From positions 11,979,001-12,043,000 of the forward strand of contig CM072875.1 of the NCBI GenBank assembly GCA_036937835.1: a stretch of 64,000 bases of DNA, given 5' to 3'. Within the stretch, counting starts at the first letter, position 1. Every line of letters begins with the position of its first letter. Positions 25,967 through 40,684 of the stretch are shown here, one piece after another. The translations under genes and the position numbers were made by a program. Source of the DNA: Pampus argenteus (taxonomy: Eukaryota; Chordata; Actinopteri; Scombriformes; Stromateidae). The notes beneath the pieces were generated by a model. It made no database searches. It was given only the letters and a program-made list of their open reading frames with translations, and was not told the origin of the DNA.

Positions 25967-27863
25967 CTGGAGGAGAAAAGATAGAGGGGTTCAGTAGCGG
26001 CTTTGTCTTTTCTAGATCATTGATAATTCTACATTATATACTGCACAACACTATTACAGTTACTACTAATTTCTGCCAGTTATAGTGTTTGTTGTTGCGT
26101 ATGTCAAAAATACTAATTTAACTAAGATTTCAGTGACTGATGACATTAAGCATATCTATTCTGTAATACTGACAGGCTCACTACTACAGCAACAAAGTCC
26201 CAACTAACACCCCAGCCCCTCCCAACACACACGCACTCCTGCTGGTCACTCAAGAGACAGTTAGTATTCAGGCTGACATGCCTGTCCTCTTGACTCCAGC
26301 CAATCACATGTCACTCCCAGAAGACAGAGCAAGCAAAATGAAAGAAAGGAGAGCGGATCCAGTGTCATTGTGGAAAAAAAGTCACTGGAGAATAGGCTGA
26401 TTGCATATAATTAACACTGTGAAGTATAGCCACTTCACACGTCTCTCAGAGGCTGCACAGACTCTCCCTGCTTTGTTAAAGAGAAGCCACGACTAAAAGT
26501 TTGAGGGGAGTCAAGAGTTATACTAGAGTCAAGTGTTTTGTGAGACTTGAAAGAAGTTCACCCTGAACCTAAAGTTCAGGGTGATTTGAAGACTTTAGGC
26601 AGAAGTGGACTAGCTACAGTAAAATTTGTTTGTTAGCTACTGTACTGTAGGTTTGCTATATAAACGATGAAGATGAAATGGATACTTTATATCATCATAA
26701 ATGATGCTTTTCTGCATCTATGAAGAAGCAAAGACTAAAGATGATCCAGATTGCTGCATTGCACATTAACTGACCTAGCACTCACCCATATCCATATCTG
26801 TATCCATACGCCTTTAGATGTATTCTTTTTTATAAAAATGCACAGTTGCGAGATACGGTTCTGGGGTGAAATCAAGTATAAAGATACAATCATTAAAAAT
26901 TAGAGGCTGCTCTCTAGGTTGCCAACTCCACCCCCAAGTTGAGTGCAACTCAGCAGAATCTTGACAAATGGTGCATATGGGGAAGTGTGAGTGTGTGTCT
27001 ATGTGTGTGTGCGTGGACTAAGCAGCCGGACATGCTGAGCAGTGCCAGTCCTCTTCTCTGCATTAGTCCCATCAGGCAGTGTTTGCTGCTGGCCCACTGA
27101 GGCAACATCTGCTGGGTTGGATGGTCCTTGTGGAGTGGGGTCCATAGAGGCCTGATGGTTGGCTAGTTGTCTCAATAAGGGAGCTTAGGGAGAGAGACCT
27201 CATAGTATGGGACTATATCCAATGGTTGTGTGTGTTTGTATTTGTGCCTGTGTGTTTGTGGGAGTGTGTGTGGACCTTATCCAAACGGACATGGGGAACA
27301 AAGAAGAGCTCTCAGCAATCTTTTATTGCTCTCAAAAGCCAGCTAGGAAGGAAAACGGATAGTGTGAGACCGTGACCATAATAAGTCTGCTTTCAAAGTC
27401 AGAGTCAAGGACATTTTCAATGATGATGCTAGATAGGAGATGATAAAAATCACATGTCACTCCCAGAAAAACGTCTGATTTATTACCACTTCCTCTCTTA
27501 TGAGTTATCCTTGATTGTGTATATATATGGGACGAAAAGACAGTATAACCACATCTGTACAAAAATGGCTGTCCTATTAATGAGGCAGTTTATTCTGATT
27601 TCAGATTTGGTTTTTATAGCATGGAAGTTCAGGGAGTTGAGAAAAGAGATAACTTCAATGTTCCCTTTTATTATCTGAACTATTACTGTGTGGAGAGCAG
27701 CGTTTCTTCAGTCATGACCTCCTGCTGGATTAATGGTTGTAACTAAAGACCGCAACCAGTAATCATAATTCTAGCAATTCTGCATTTGTGTCGGTCCTTT
27801 CATATTAAGAAAGTTAGGATACTATTTCATAGGTCCTTGATGTTGACACTTTTAAACACTTAC
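25967..27863 (-). other. ephb1: ephb1 intron 13
   Basis: This 1,897-bp intron starts GTAAGT and ends CCTCCAG. It holds a perfect 11-bp hairpin at 26558-26584 and short TG-rich patches near 26985-27015 and 27225-27275. No coding is seen. Confidence 0.9.
26558..26584. repeat. perfect 11-bp inverted repeat, 5-nt loop
   Basis: The arms TCACCCTGAAC and GTTCAGGGTGA are exact reverse complements separated by CTAAA. The pairing does not continue outside. It lies inside ephb1 intron 13. Confidence 0.8.
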
Positions 27864-28013
27864 ATCCTGGTTGGACATGTCCCAGTATGGCCTCTCTCCA
27901 AATGACATCACTTCCCACATGACGATACCATAGCTCCACACATCACTGGCCGAAGTGAACTTTCTGTAAGCGATGGCCTCCGGCGCCGTCCACCTCACTG
28001 GGATTTTACCACC
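27864..28013 (-). CDS. ephb1: ephb1 exon 13: kinase P+1 loop and F helix
   Basis: This 150-bp exon (50 codons, phase 0) has a TTTCTCAG acceptor and a GAT/GTAAGT donor. It encodes GGKIPVRWTAPEAIAYRKF, then TSASDVWSYGIVMWEVMSFG and ERPYWDMSNQD. It contains the APE motif that ends the activation segment and the invariant Asp of the F helix (SDVWSYG). The wording is that of Eph kinases (Y-W-D-M-S-N-Q-D). Nothing is missing. Confidence 0.98.
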
Positions 28014-31000
28014 CTGAGAAAATGAGAAAGAAACAAAAGGGGAAAGTGAGATATTTCTGACTTCCAAAACTGTTTATTGCTAACATTATTTTCAGTTGTA
28101 GCACAATAAAGCTGGCTATTACCCTCCACACCATTCCCCTTTGCCTTGACTTTCCTCCTTCATCCCTCTACCTCTTTTTCCCTTCATTTAATAGGTGCAT
28201 CAATCCAAAACATACACAAGATTCTGCATCTGTCTTAGCAGCGGCTTCCAACAGTGTTTGCCCTATACACATCGACATCAACACTACATTTAGCGACACC
28301 TCTTCCACAGCTTTCTTTAAGTAAAAGGAGAAAAGCCTGGGCTTCTGCAAGTACGCTGAGCATGTCTGCCTGTAATTGGGCTACCTGGGCCTCAGGCATA
28401 CCACATGCCCTGTTGATTGAAATTGACAGCCTCTTGTTTAAAATTCCACATGCATACACACTCACAAACACATACAGACACAGCTACGAACATATGCATA
28501 GGCAGAGACATAAATGATTATGCAGGGCGCATTAAACACACAAACAAACATACCCCCTCCCCCACAGCAGCACCCCTTATATCTGAGCTGAGCTCCCCGG
28601 CAGTTTAATCATGCCAATTAGCTGAACCTGAGCATTTTCAAATAAGCTGCTGTTGGAAACAAACCCAAACCCAGAGAAAAACTCTCACAGACCACCCGGG
28701 TTCCCCGCTCGCTTTCTGAGACTAAACAAGGATGAGGGAGGAGGTAGAGAAAAGAGAGACAGAGAGAGAGTCTAGAGTGACACAGAAAGATGCAGAGAAT
28801 GATTGTTATAGGGAGGTTACATACAGCAGGTTACAAATACTGGCCAAAATATTATATATTGTATATTGTATGTGTGCATCTAAACACATGTAGGTTTTCC
28901 AGGTCAGTGCTGTGTGGCGTTGCAGAAGTGGAGAGGCTGAAATCATTAATCTCTTTAAGTTTCAACCTTTGAGAGGTTGCTGACCCCAAAGAGAGATTTA
29001 ACATCTGACACCGGGTGGAGACTGCTGTCAGGACACACTGAACACGCAGAGGCAACACACTCTTGCTGAGCACACCAGCCAATACAGGAAAAGACATGAA
29101 GCATTAAAGGAACTGGGCAGCAGTGTGTCTGTGTGCATAAGAATGTGACAGGGAGAAAATAAAAAACCAAGGAAGAAATACGGAGTGGAAGAGATCGATA
29201 GTCAAAGACTATCTAAGCCTCAGCGACTTCAATGCTCTTCTCATACGTCAGACTAGTTCATATCTGCATCGCTTCATCTAAACTGAGACCCCAGGACACT
29301 TTCTCTTACCCTTTCATTTGTCTGAGGGCTTTGGAGCTACACAGATAGAGGCTAAACATTGTCCATACAAAAACATAAAAAAAAGCCAAACCGCTTCTTA
29401 TTCATCTGTCACATTGTGAGGGGCAATGCTTCAAGTCAATTATTTTGTTTGGACAAACATACATAAGCTGACAAATGAAGAAATAAATGCCGAACAACAT
29501 GAAAAAATAACTGCTCGAAGCAAAATGTTATGTATTACATCCTCTCTTTATCATCTTTCGCTTATTCTCTTCCTCACTCTGTGCATCTGGTCTCACGCCC
29601 CAGGACCCTTTTGGGATATGAGCCGAGTGTCGCTGGAATGGCCTGAGCAAAGACACAGGCTCCACAAGAAGCTCCCTGCGTGCCTCCAATGAGACAGACT
29701 TTAGTAATAACATTTCCAAAGCGGGTGAGTCAGAGGCAGCTATGCAAACTCTTAGTAATTACTGCTGTGGGCCAGTGATAGCTCTGCCAAAATCTTGTTT
29801 TAATAACATGAAGTACTGAACAGCTCATGCATACAAGGAAGGAGGCAAAAATATAATAAAAAGCATTGGGGCTTTTTTTTTTCTCCAGTAGAAAGAACGT
29901 TAATACCACAGGGAATGAGTCGGGGGGAGTGGGAAAGTGATGATGGGAATTAAAACAGACCTAGAGTCAACACAAAAGCACGAGTGCTTTGTGAAGCCCA
30001 GAAGCATGGGGATAGCTCTTTGGATATGGTTTATTATGTGTACTACTGAACAATCTGTTTTCTATTCGCCTTGAAGTGAAATATCACCCCAAAACCAGAA
30101 TTCATATATCCCTATCATCTCGGACAGTTAACTCAGAATGTGTGTTGATGAGCTTGAGTGTAGCATGGCTACTGCAGCTGCAAACCCACCTAAAGCATCT
30201 CGAACAGACACAAGCTGTCTTCCTTATGCTACCAGAATGAGATCACAGTACGTGACCGGTTCTACCTGATTGTGACCATCTGTGACAGCTTGTGACCAGT
30301 GGTGACAGCTAGTGATACGTCTGGAGGTGCGACTGCGATAGATATGCACTGGGATTGTCAGGTTTAAGAGGTATCACGGTGGGACAAGTGTGTTCCTGTG
30401 ACAGCCGGGTCTGAAAGATGAAGGATAAACATGTGGTGACCAGGCGGTCTGCGTACTTACTGATGTCAGTTATGATCCCTTGGCCCATCAATGCGTTTGT
30501 CTGTGTGTAGACAGAGATACACATTCCAAGAATATGAAACACCTGTCATGTGTTTTGCAGTGGCTCGAGCTATGCATCCACCACTGTGCCAGATACCTAC
30601 ATGTAGACTGTCACTGTCATGGTGCTACAGGGTGAAGGGAAATCTGGAGCAAATAAACCTGTTCAAATACTCATCACTAACATGCAGCAATGTCCCAGAT
30701 AAACTTGCTGTAATTATAAAAGAAGAGTCCAGTGTTTGGTCTTGTTTTATGCAGCTTTTTCACGTCACAGAAGCTATTTGAAGATCTCAAATAAACTTTA
30801 TCCCTCATCTGGAAGACAAGTATGTAGATGTCACTTTCCTCTTTTTTTTTGCCCCCTTGTTCTCTCCTCTTCCTTCAACTTTAGTGATCCATTTCCAAAC
30901 AATGCACACTCAAATGGACTTGAGCACATTTACTTAGGCTGGGGAGAGTGCTCCATCAACATCCTTTTAATGAAATCCTGAGAGCAACGATCTGCCCTGG

Positions 31001-34000
31001 ATGTCTGCCCAATAAAATGGGAAAGAGAGTGAGGGAAATGGAGAGAAGTGAAGAGAAGAGAAAAGTTAAGGACATAAAAAGATGGGGAGAAAAATAGAGC
31101 AAGAAAAAAAAAAAAAGAATAAAGAGGTTAGTGACAGAGATGTTGGTTTCTCAGACACCCATGGGAATGTCTGGTACAGAGAAAGACACACGTAGGTTCT
31201 TAACCATGTAAAGAAGTCATAAAAAAAACTAAGGGAAACATTTGTCAAAGCTTTATTTTGTAGTTGAAATATCCGCCATTACGTCCAATATCATGAACAA
31301 CTGTTCATTACCGAATTCTCTATGGTTTCAGTTTTAATTACTGGATTCCAGAGTTTGCATTAGCTCGATTATCAACAGTTGTTGTTTGAGTTAGCAAAAT
31401 CAATGTTAGAAATGAGAAGTCTGAAATCAAGGGGGGAAATGACTAAGAATCTCGAGTAGTGAATCTGCCACCATTATCATTGTAAACTGCAATATGTGCT
31501 GAAAAGCTCGTCAGATACACAGTAATTTAGAGGGGTGGAGGGTTTAGCAAATTGTCAAGTGTTTGTCACAGAGAGGTGGAGGTTGCAAATATGGAATAGT
31601 TCTTTCTGGAGATCATTCCTAATGTACGATTAACAGGTCAATAATTCCTTAAGTGGCTACTTGCTGACTTGTATGCAGGAGCTTGGTAAACAATTTAGTT
31701 CCTTTCATTTCAATAGCAGGTAAGAATCGTGAATTTACACGGAGACAGTATTTTATTGCCGTTAGATTAATTAGACAAGCGACAACACATACTATATTTT
31801 ACTTTTTGTAGCCTTCATGCTTAAATGCCAACGATGTCATACTGTGATGAAGGCGCCATGGAAACCTAACCATGTGGGTTTGTTTTGTGTGATATCTTGA
31901 GATTGTTTGCAATATTTAGGTGGCCCTGATTTCATGATTTGATGTGTTTTTTCATAGAAATGGCCCACCATCCAGGCTTTTGAACTTTTCTTGGAAAAAG
32001 CCAACCAAACTATGATTTACTTGTTTACTTGTTACTTTACAATTCTACCTTATGTTTGTTATAAACATTTTTATCTGCCTTTATCTGTAATTACATTCAC
32101 CTTTCAACATCATTAGCATCTTACTGTGTTTTCAATAAATATATATTTCAACTCCCTCAAGAAAACCTCACCATTTCTGACATCTGCTGGCACCATCAAA
32201 TTAGACCTAGCAAGTATCCCATCCTATTTGCACTATTCCATGCTAATATTAGAAAGTGACCTTGGCCCCATGATTCCTTCACAGGGTGTGTAAAATAGGC
32301 AATTACATCTACAGACAGTCTTATAAAACTGGAGCACAACCTAAATAGACCTGTCTTTTCTTTTATGTTTTGAGAGTAATATTGTTTTTAATGTTCTTAA
32401 AGCTGCTGGGAAGGTAGTTCCCTCTATGAAGGCTCCTTTGAATAGGGTAAATTTAACAAATTAAATAGTAGTGTCTGTTGTGGAGACATACAGTAGGTTC
32501 ACACAGAGAACGTGTATCTTTCACAGATTTAGTAGTACAAGAAATGCTTCATTGTGATTCCTGCTCAAATGCAAATGCAGTCCAACAGCCACAGATGGTG
32601 AATCAATGCCCACCTTATACTCACTCTGGCAAACATGACAGAGTGTATAAATCAAGGTGGGGTGCTTTGGTTGTTTGTTCCCACTTTGATGCAGGGACCA
32701 GGTATGGATCATGTTCCTTTCTTTTTCAGTGTCTATACATAACCTTCTCTATATTCACATTTATTTCCTTTCCCCGTGTTTTATTCGCTACTTTATTTAT
32801 GCCAAGACTGAGAAAACTAAACACTACAATCTGAATACAATTGCCCTGGAAACGTCATAATTAGCTCCAAATACAAAAAACCAAGAGATAAAAAATAAAC
32901 TAGGATAAGGTAGGATGTTTATGATTTCACTGCAATAATGAATGAGCATGACAGGGATTCAAATTCCAGCAGCAGTGCATTCAGCTTGGCAGGACACACA
33001 GGTGGGAAGGCAGTTGCAGATCGTGCTTGGTCACTGCACTGGTGACTGATACTTATGGGGAGTGGGGAAGTGGGGTGTCTCCACATATGTTATGCTCACT
33101 CAGGTAAACAAATGAAAATAGATACCTAGTATCTTCATATGTATGTGCTAGCATCATCCCTAAGCCGACAGAAGTCAGAAATAACAATGTGGTGAAGCCA
33201 GCCATTACATTTGGGAGACAAATGGAACAAATAAAAAAAAAGGTTTCTAGCCATGAGCGTCATCTCAGACATTTGGAGATATCAGTCCTAGATTCTTTCC
33301 CAACAATCTAGTATTAGGACTAGTATTAAGGCACCAGCTTGAAATTATAGCCAGTCAGATCTGGACAACATGAAATTGAATTTGTGTCGTTCAAACTACA
33401 CAATGGATTGCGTCTTTCCTTTACTTTTACCAAGAAAGTAAAAAATCTTTTAATATTATGATGCCCTAATATTCCAAAGAATGGAATACATGTCCATTAT
33501 CGACAGGCCGGCTCTAGCACATTCCCTAGACGAGCTTAGGCGTTGGGATTGATACAATTTTGTTACACAGATTTGTTGGAAAATGTCTTTTGACCACTTG
33601 GGAATTGATATAAAAAAAAAAAAAGGTCAAAAATCCCTCAAAAATACCACATTAAGAGTCCAAGACTTTAAGGAACACCACAGAAAAATGAAAAAATGCT
33701 TTAATTTGGTATCAAAACCTTTCACTTGTGGAGATTGTATTACATACATCTTCTGAATGCCCCAGGTCTCTAATTTGTGGTTGTGTAATGAGGCTGTGAT
33801 TATCTTAGGGGTCACAATAGGTCATTTTATACAGTCATCTTTAAAAAAAAAAAAAAAACAGTCTAACTACAGTGAAATGGTTACTATGAGAAACATTTTG
33901 CCTGATAATGGGGACATTTTGGGGTGTACGGATAATTGCAAAAGGTGATGCCACAGTGCCACAGGTTTAATGTCTAGGTAAATATGTATTTTACATTTGA

Positions 34001-34382
34001 ATACAAATGTGATACATCAACCAAAAAAAACCCCCAAAAACTTTACCTTTGTTTTCTTTTGGCCTGGTCCATATGGAAATGTTCCTGTTTCACTTTCTGT
34101 TTACTTAGAGACTCTGTCCCTGTAACTAGCAGTGCATAAATATTTTACTACAAGGAAAATAGATGAGCCAAAAAAGTCCATGGGCCTGAAGCCAGCGAGA
34201 GGGGGGAAAAGATGCAAATAGAAAACAGATAAATGGCAGAAACAACAGCGCAGTCCACATAGTGTGAGCACTGGAGCGGAGCTGAGAGAATGTCACTCAG
34301 GTCACAGGGATTTGACGGATGAGCTTTGTTACTGGCTCCGTGTGACCTTGCCTTTCAACCCCTTTCAGCCTCAATGACATAA

Positions 34383-34401
34383 ACACACACACACACACAC
34401 A
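34383..34401. repeat. (CA)n microsatellite
   Basis: A short pure dinucleotide tract within ephb1 intron 12. Confidence 0.9.
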
Positions 34402-34681
34402 TATGCTCAGGCTAAGGCACCTAGGGGGACATATATAGTATGTGTTAACCCTGAACGTAGCACAAACAAACACAATTCTAACCACATACATTTCCACTCA
34501 GTCACAACATGCAGTGCACATCGTGTGATATGCAAGGCAGTCATAGCTTTTCCACATTGTCAGCTGAGGCATATCTTCCTGACCCATACCTGCCCTCATC
34601 AATAGCCCTGTAGGCATGAACCCTCAATAGAAGGGGTAACACCACTTGTCTAAGCTGTTAGAGACCTGACATGCTATACTT

Positions 34682-34906
<225 letters not shown>

Positions 34907-37900
34907 ATTGAACATTTGCTCTCTTATCTTTGCCGCAAACTGTGCATTAAACCTCAGTGACTCCACACAGATCTCTAGGTTTCACTCACCCATGAACACA
35001 AAACACACAATGAAACATATGACCCATCAATGCCACAAACAGGTTGAAGCATCATTTATCACATCTGCACAGTATGCCATTCCAGTGTGCCTTTGTGATG
35101 TTCCGGGAAAAAAATGCGAAAGAAATGGACAGCTGAAGAAAAAGGAAGGATAGATAAATGGATGCGTGGATGGATGGCTCCTTAGATAGATGGATTGGTG
35201 GGTAAAGAGAGTAATGTGAATGTTCCTGGATTGCTGTGTGTTAAAAAAAATGAATCCTCTCCTCTGTCAGGTGAACATCTCTGGACTTGTGATGTAGCCA
35301 TGAGCTACCTGTTAAACCATGTAGGTGTAATCAGGTAGCGATGAAAATACACACACGAGAATGCCACAGCTGCAATGAAACACACAGTCTTTTAAGTCTT
35401 TAAATTAATTAGCACGCATCACCTTAGCAAGTCCAGTGCAGTCCAAACATTGTCCTGTGAGCCTAATTAATCACGACTTTGGTGAGCAGCCAACAGCAAG
35501 GGAGGACAGCCCCCTTCTGTCTGAAACCTCCACAACATAGCTCCAAAGTGAACCCACATCCAGGGTTAACACAATTACCAGCATGTCCTCCCAACCATAC
35601 ATCCAGCATCACACCACAGGCACTGTAATTGGTGTACCCAGAAATGCAAGGAAAAACTAGAAAAGCAGTAGAGGGAAAGAGGTGATTAATTTGCTGGAGG
35701 AGGAGGTCGATGGCGATGTAAATCACTGCATGTCAGCGCAATTTAATTTCCCTGATTCCCTTGGCCTTGTCTGCCACGCCAGCCTTGCTCACTGATTGGT
35801 TAGCGTCAGGTCATAGCTGAAGAGGGTCATGGAGTGAAGGGCACCATGCATAGCTTAATTACAGTATAGGACCATGTACGGGACCTGTGGACCCCAACTT
35901 CACCCCATGCTTGTTTGCATGTTCCCCATAATACAGGGGATAAGGGATCAGGAAGACAGGTGAGTTAAGTTTGTGACAAAATCAGCTAAATCATGATACC
36001 GTTTACTTTTTGAGATGTTAACTGGAATAGTGATGGTCTCACCCTCTCGGTATGCGGTAGGATATGAATAAAATTGCTCTTTTAAATATGAAGGAACAAA
36101 AAAGTTATGAAATTGAAGGTTTAATCTGGATGCTCATTATATGATGAAGTAGTACAGGAGTGAAGCACAGCCAACGCTTTGATGTACGCTTATTAAAATC
36201 TCTATTAGTAAACCATTGAGAAACCTGAATGTATTACCATCAAAACAACTTGCCGGGTTCAAACTTCAAACCTCACCTGCTCTACTGACTCTCCAGATAA
36301 TGTCCTCACAAAGACTTTGTTTGCATTAAACAACATCAAAATGCCGACCACAATCTATAATCCAATCCCCACCTTTTACACTCTGTTTTATTAGCAGGTT
36401 CAGACATGCAGACAACAGAGGTGCTGCACCTCTTTGTTGTTAAATAAGACCCATTCAGCAAGGTTTAGCCACAGGGGTCAAGCATACAAAGCAAGCTATT
36501 CCCGGGGAGCAATTAGCTTTCAGCCAAACCAATACGAGGTCATATCACCTCCAGCCCCTTTTACACTTCCTGCTCACAACTGAGCTACCACCATCTGCCA
36601 ATCGGTTGTCCCTACAGGACTCAGTCTGCATGTTGTATATGTTTGTTTGTGCATGTAAGATCAAGTAATAGTTAGTTCTACCCTAGCTAATACACACAGG
36701 ATACATACACAAATAATTAGGTATGTTGTGTGCTATGATTTTCTTTTTTGTAGCTTCACCTGCACTAATTATTTCGAAAACACCCTTTTCATACCCAGGT
36801 AGCACTACCTCACGGGCTATGTGACTGCATGCTTTTGATCTCAAGTTTTGCATGTGTCGAAATACCTCTGAAGCAAATCCTAAAATAGGCCTCTTTTATA
36901 GTATCATATATTCATGTTCATATTTATTCATAAAATATACATTCACAGCACAATAAATACTTTTCTGAGAGATCCACCAAGGTGGTTTTATGTAACAAGA
37001 GAACATCTCTACTCTCAGGTAAGACTGGCAGAATAGGATGAGTAGGGTCACTGGAAGCTGGTGACTTAAAGTAAGAGTAGGACAGGTAAAATGTGGGACA
37101 TGACTCAGTTAACCAAAAGATAAAAGGGAAAGGGTAAGGCAAAAAAGCATAGCTATGGTCAGTATATTCATATTGTGAGTTTATTATACTTGTAAATAAT
37201 ATAGAGCCAACAACTTTATCCTCTTTAGAACTGTTTTGCCAGCAGAGGAGCTCACTGTCTACAAACTGCATCAGCAGGAAAACAAGCTGATTTGCACCAA
37301 AGTCTCAAAGCTGAATCAATGAACGTGATATTTGATACATGCACACGTGCCTGTGTACACACCCACCCACACGTTCACACATGTACACAACATTGCTTAC
37401 ATGCTCTCTCTCTCACACAAACACAAATAACAACACATATACAAACCCTCAAGTGTGTACGAGTGTGTTTTGAATTAGGAAGAGGAGAGGTAGAAGATGA
37501 ACTAACGATGGCTGCTAATAATTACAGATCTGTAGTGTGGAGGAGTTAATGGGGAGCCAAAGCCTCCCATGATGCCCCAGTAATAATGAATGAAGAGTGA
37601 GAGAGACGAGGGAGGGAGAGAGAGGGGATGGGAGCTGTCAGTTAGAGAGGCCGCAGTGCCCTTTGGTTTCTCTGCACTCTGGGCATGTCAACGAGAGAGG
37701 AGCCTTCCCAGAGGAGGCTTGTCTCCACACTAATGAAGATGTGACAGACCTCCAGTCTGTGAATGCAGAATATAGGGAAGAGGAGGAAAGAGGATGAAGA
37801 CGAAGAAGAGAGACACAGCTCATATAAAATGAAAGGCACTGAAAAGGTGTTTCTAAGATCTTCAAAAAGAATGAGACAGTGTCAGATAGAAGCAAAACTG

Positions 37901-38833
37901 ATTAGACTGATGGCACCTTAATGCACAGGCTTACCAAGGTTTAAGCCCCTGTCCCCAACTGAGGACCGGGGGCCTCATGAGACACAAGCTTAAACAGTAC
38001 ACAAACATAGTAAACATCATGTAGGAGAGTAAGATACTAGGGGTGAACGTGATGAGGAGTGAATCCTCTTCCTGTGTTTCAGCACGTTGTAATAAAGTGA
38101 TTTACCTCATTATGTCTTTGCTGCTTTTACTTGTCAAAGTAAAGACATTGGAAATAACAACAAAAATATCACATGGACTTGGAGGAGGACTGTGGCAAAA
38201 GTGACTCAATTTCCACTGTTTGTGTGCAATGAGGTGAACATGTCGACAGTTGAAGTGCTCAAACTTTTGAGGCAAAGAAAATTGCAGACTGTGACCCCTA
38301 ATACAGACATAACGTTCTTCACTCTTTTTCTTACCTTTCCAGTCATCAATGCAAGCTGAGAGTGATACTTCTCTAAATTTTCCTTTGTTAAGAGTAGACT
38401 GCTGTCAAATATGCAGCACTAAAGACTAGGCCACTTCACCTTAATGTGCATCAGGCATGTGGATTTTAAAGACGTAATGAAATGAAAAATGTGTTTTCAG
38501 GTGAATTAGAACAGGAGAAAGCATTTCTGAAGGTAAGACAATATTTTCTTTTGATACCAATAATATATCTTCGCTTATGATGTTTGCAGGTTTTAAATTG
38601 AAAAGACTGATCTTATAAAACATCCACAGCCTGAGGGCCTAAGGTAATGTTGAGACGACCCTGTGACAGGTGATCGTTTTAGGAAATTTTGGGTTTTTTT
38701 TGTTTTGTTTTTTTTAATTGACACAAAACATAGCACGCACAGAAATTCTATATGAGAAAAGAGATACCAATATCCATGACGCTTTTCTCAAAGACCTAAA
38801 ACAGTAAGAAAGTTGAACAGTGCCAGTACTCAC

Positions 38834-39049
38834 CAAAGAGCTGGTATAGCTAGGATCAGAGGTGTCATCCTGCAGGTAGCGTGACAAGCCGAAATCAGAC
38901 ACCTTACACACCAAGTTACTGTTAACCAGAATGTTGCGTGCAGCCAGGTCACGGTGCACATAGTTCATTTCTGAGAGATATTTCATCCCGGCTGAAATCC
39001 CACGCATCATTGCCACCAGCTGGATCACTGTGAACTGACCATCATTTTG
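38834..39049 (-). CDS. ephb1: ephb1 exon 12: catalytic and activation loops
   Basis: This 216-bp exon (72 codons, phase 0 at both ends) has a TCCTGCAG acceptor and a TTTG/GTGAGT donor. It starts QNDGQFTVIQLVAMMRG and carries the catalytic loop YVHRDLAARN, with the proton-accepting Asp. The metal-binding DFGLSR follows. The activation-loop tyrosine is in DDTSDPSYTSSL. All residues required for tyrosine kinase activity are intact. LAARN in place of LRAARN-type Src loops is normal for receptor kinases. A 10.8-kb intron follows it. Confidence 0.98.
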
Positions 39050-40436
39050 CTGCAGGACAGAGAGAGCAAGAAACGAAAACGGATATTTAGATATTATCTT
39101 TAGCATGATTAACTTAAATGAGCATAGCTAGAGGATAGCAAATGCTAATATTACTACTTTAAATGATGATGATAATGAGATAATTATGTTGGTTCTTTGC
39201 TGAATCATAAATACAATGTTGACTAAAAAATACCAAGTGTGAATATTGTTATTTTAAATACTTACTGATGAAAAATGAAAAAAATCAATGAAAAACAGAT
39301 AACAGATAACTGTTTGTGGTATTTTCTGATATATTATATACACACAACATGTAATCTTGATATTTTCAAAAATTCAGTTAGCATCAATGATGCCCAATGG
39401 GATTCTTCTTCAAAATTAGAACAGCCTTGTTGTATATCATTATTACAACAGCCGGAGGGTATGCACATACATTGACATGAGGAAAAGACGTATTGTTACA
39501 ACTAGCAGGTACTCAAGTGACAGACAACCTAATCTATCATCTATTTAAGCTTGGATCTTAATTTTTTCAAATTTGTTCATTTATTTCAGGTCAGGTTAGT
39601 TATTGTCTTTTCTCATTTAATTCATTTGTTGTGAAATACTCTGCCACGACAAAATGGTGATGTTCTTGCCTTTCAAATCCTCTCAATGTCCGAAGGAAGA
39701 GTATACTAGCATTAGATAAGCGAAATTCCGATTACTGAAGACAAACTTGCTCATTGTGCAGCGTAAGAACATTGTTCATGCAGGCATTCCTCTCTTTAAT
39801 ATACATGCATGGTGCCCCTACCCCTGTGCGAATGCTCTGAAGAGCAAGCTTTGAACCCCTGAAACACAGTAACAAATAAGAGGGTAAGGGAGATCGATGG
39901 AAACACAAGTCGGATGTGGCGGTTAGCAAAGCCAACTTCAAAGAGCCCCTTTAAACCCACCCTAGATCAAAGTGGAATAGAACACCAATCCATGAGATTG
40001 AAGGAGGGAAAAAAAGCGAATTGAATATTGACTAAGCTGTATGTCCACTCAATCCTGAATATAAAAGAAAGAGTGAGGAGTCCATTAATAGCTCCAGGCA
40101 TTAATTGAGAAATTAAAGGGTGAGGCTAGTGTGGAAATGTTTTAAATTAAGAATGATTGAAATTATGTTCATTGTCATGAAACATATTCACTATTGGCAA
40201 TGGATAGGTTTAGAAGGCTGAATCAAATTTGTATTAGGAGAGATTCTTAGCGTGAACGTCTTTTCTGGGATTGTTACAACAATTATTTTCCAATTTGTTC
40301 CTAAATTCTATAATGCAAGCTTATATTCAGCTCTTGAATATGACTCTTGTAGGTCTAATGTCATAGTCAGATCACCCTATATACGGTGACTGCAGCTTGA
40401 CATGATATAGTGCCTATCTGTTCAAAAATCACTCAC
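39050..40436 (-). other. ephb1: ephb1 intron 11
   Basis: This 1,387-bp intron starts GTGAGT and ends TCCTGCAG. It is AT-rich, with no coding or recognisable element. Confidence 0.9.
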
Positions 40437-40684
40437 CCTGAGGAATGAGTCGAGGGCACCGTTCTCCATAAACTCTGTGACGATCATGACGGGACGGCTC
40501 TTTGTGACAACTCCCTCCAGACGGATTATGCTCGGGTGGTCAAACTGGCCCATGATTGACGCTTCAGACAGGAAGTCTCGCCTCTGTTTATCCACGTAGC
40601 CTGCTTTCAGGGTCTTGATGGCTACATAGATCTCCCTCTTACCAGGCAACTTCAAACGTCCCTTGTACACTTCCCCAAATTCAC
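40437..40684 (-). CDS. ephb1: ephb1 exon 11: kinase N-lobe
   Basis: This 248-bp exon follows a CCACTAG acceptor and ends with CTCAGG before GTGAGT. It completes the glycine loop (GEFGEVYKGRLKLPGK) and supplies the ATP-anchoring lysine in YVAIKTLKAGY. It also has the C-helix region with the conserved Glu in FLSEASIMGQFDHP. The hinge segment is IVTEFMENGALDSFLR. All catalytic elements expected in a working N-lobe are present. The gatekeeper residue is Thr, in VTEF, as in other Eph kinases. Length and phases equal the usual Eph exon. Confidence 0.98.

Noticed and set aside
30230..30320. Cluster of GTGAC(C/A) words resembling a short tandem repeat
   Set aside because: Spacing is irregular and the units are too diverged to call a tandem array.
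32941..33050. Possible minus-strand tRNA-like SINE head (GGAATTTGAATCC B-box-like word)
   Set aside because: No convincing A box, SINE body or tail accompanies the single B-box-like word.
35304..35339. 8-bp inverted repeat GCTACCTG/CAGGTAGC with a 20-nt loop
   Set aside because: Arms this short with a long loop are expected by chance in 64 kb.
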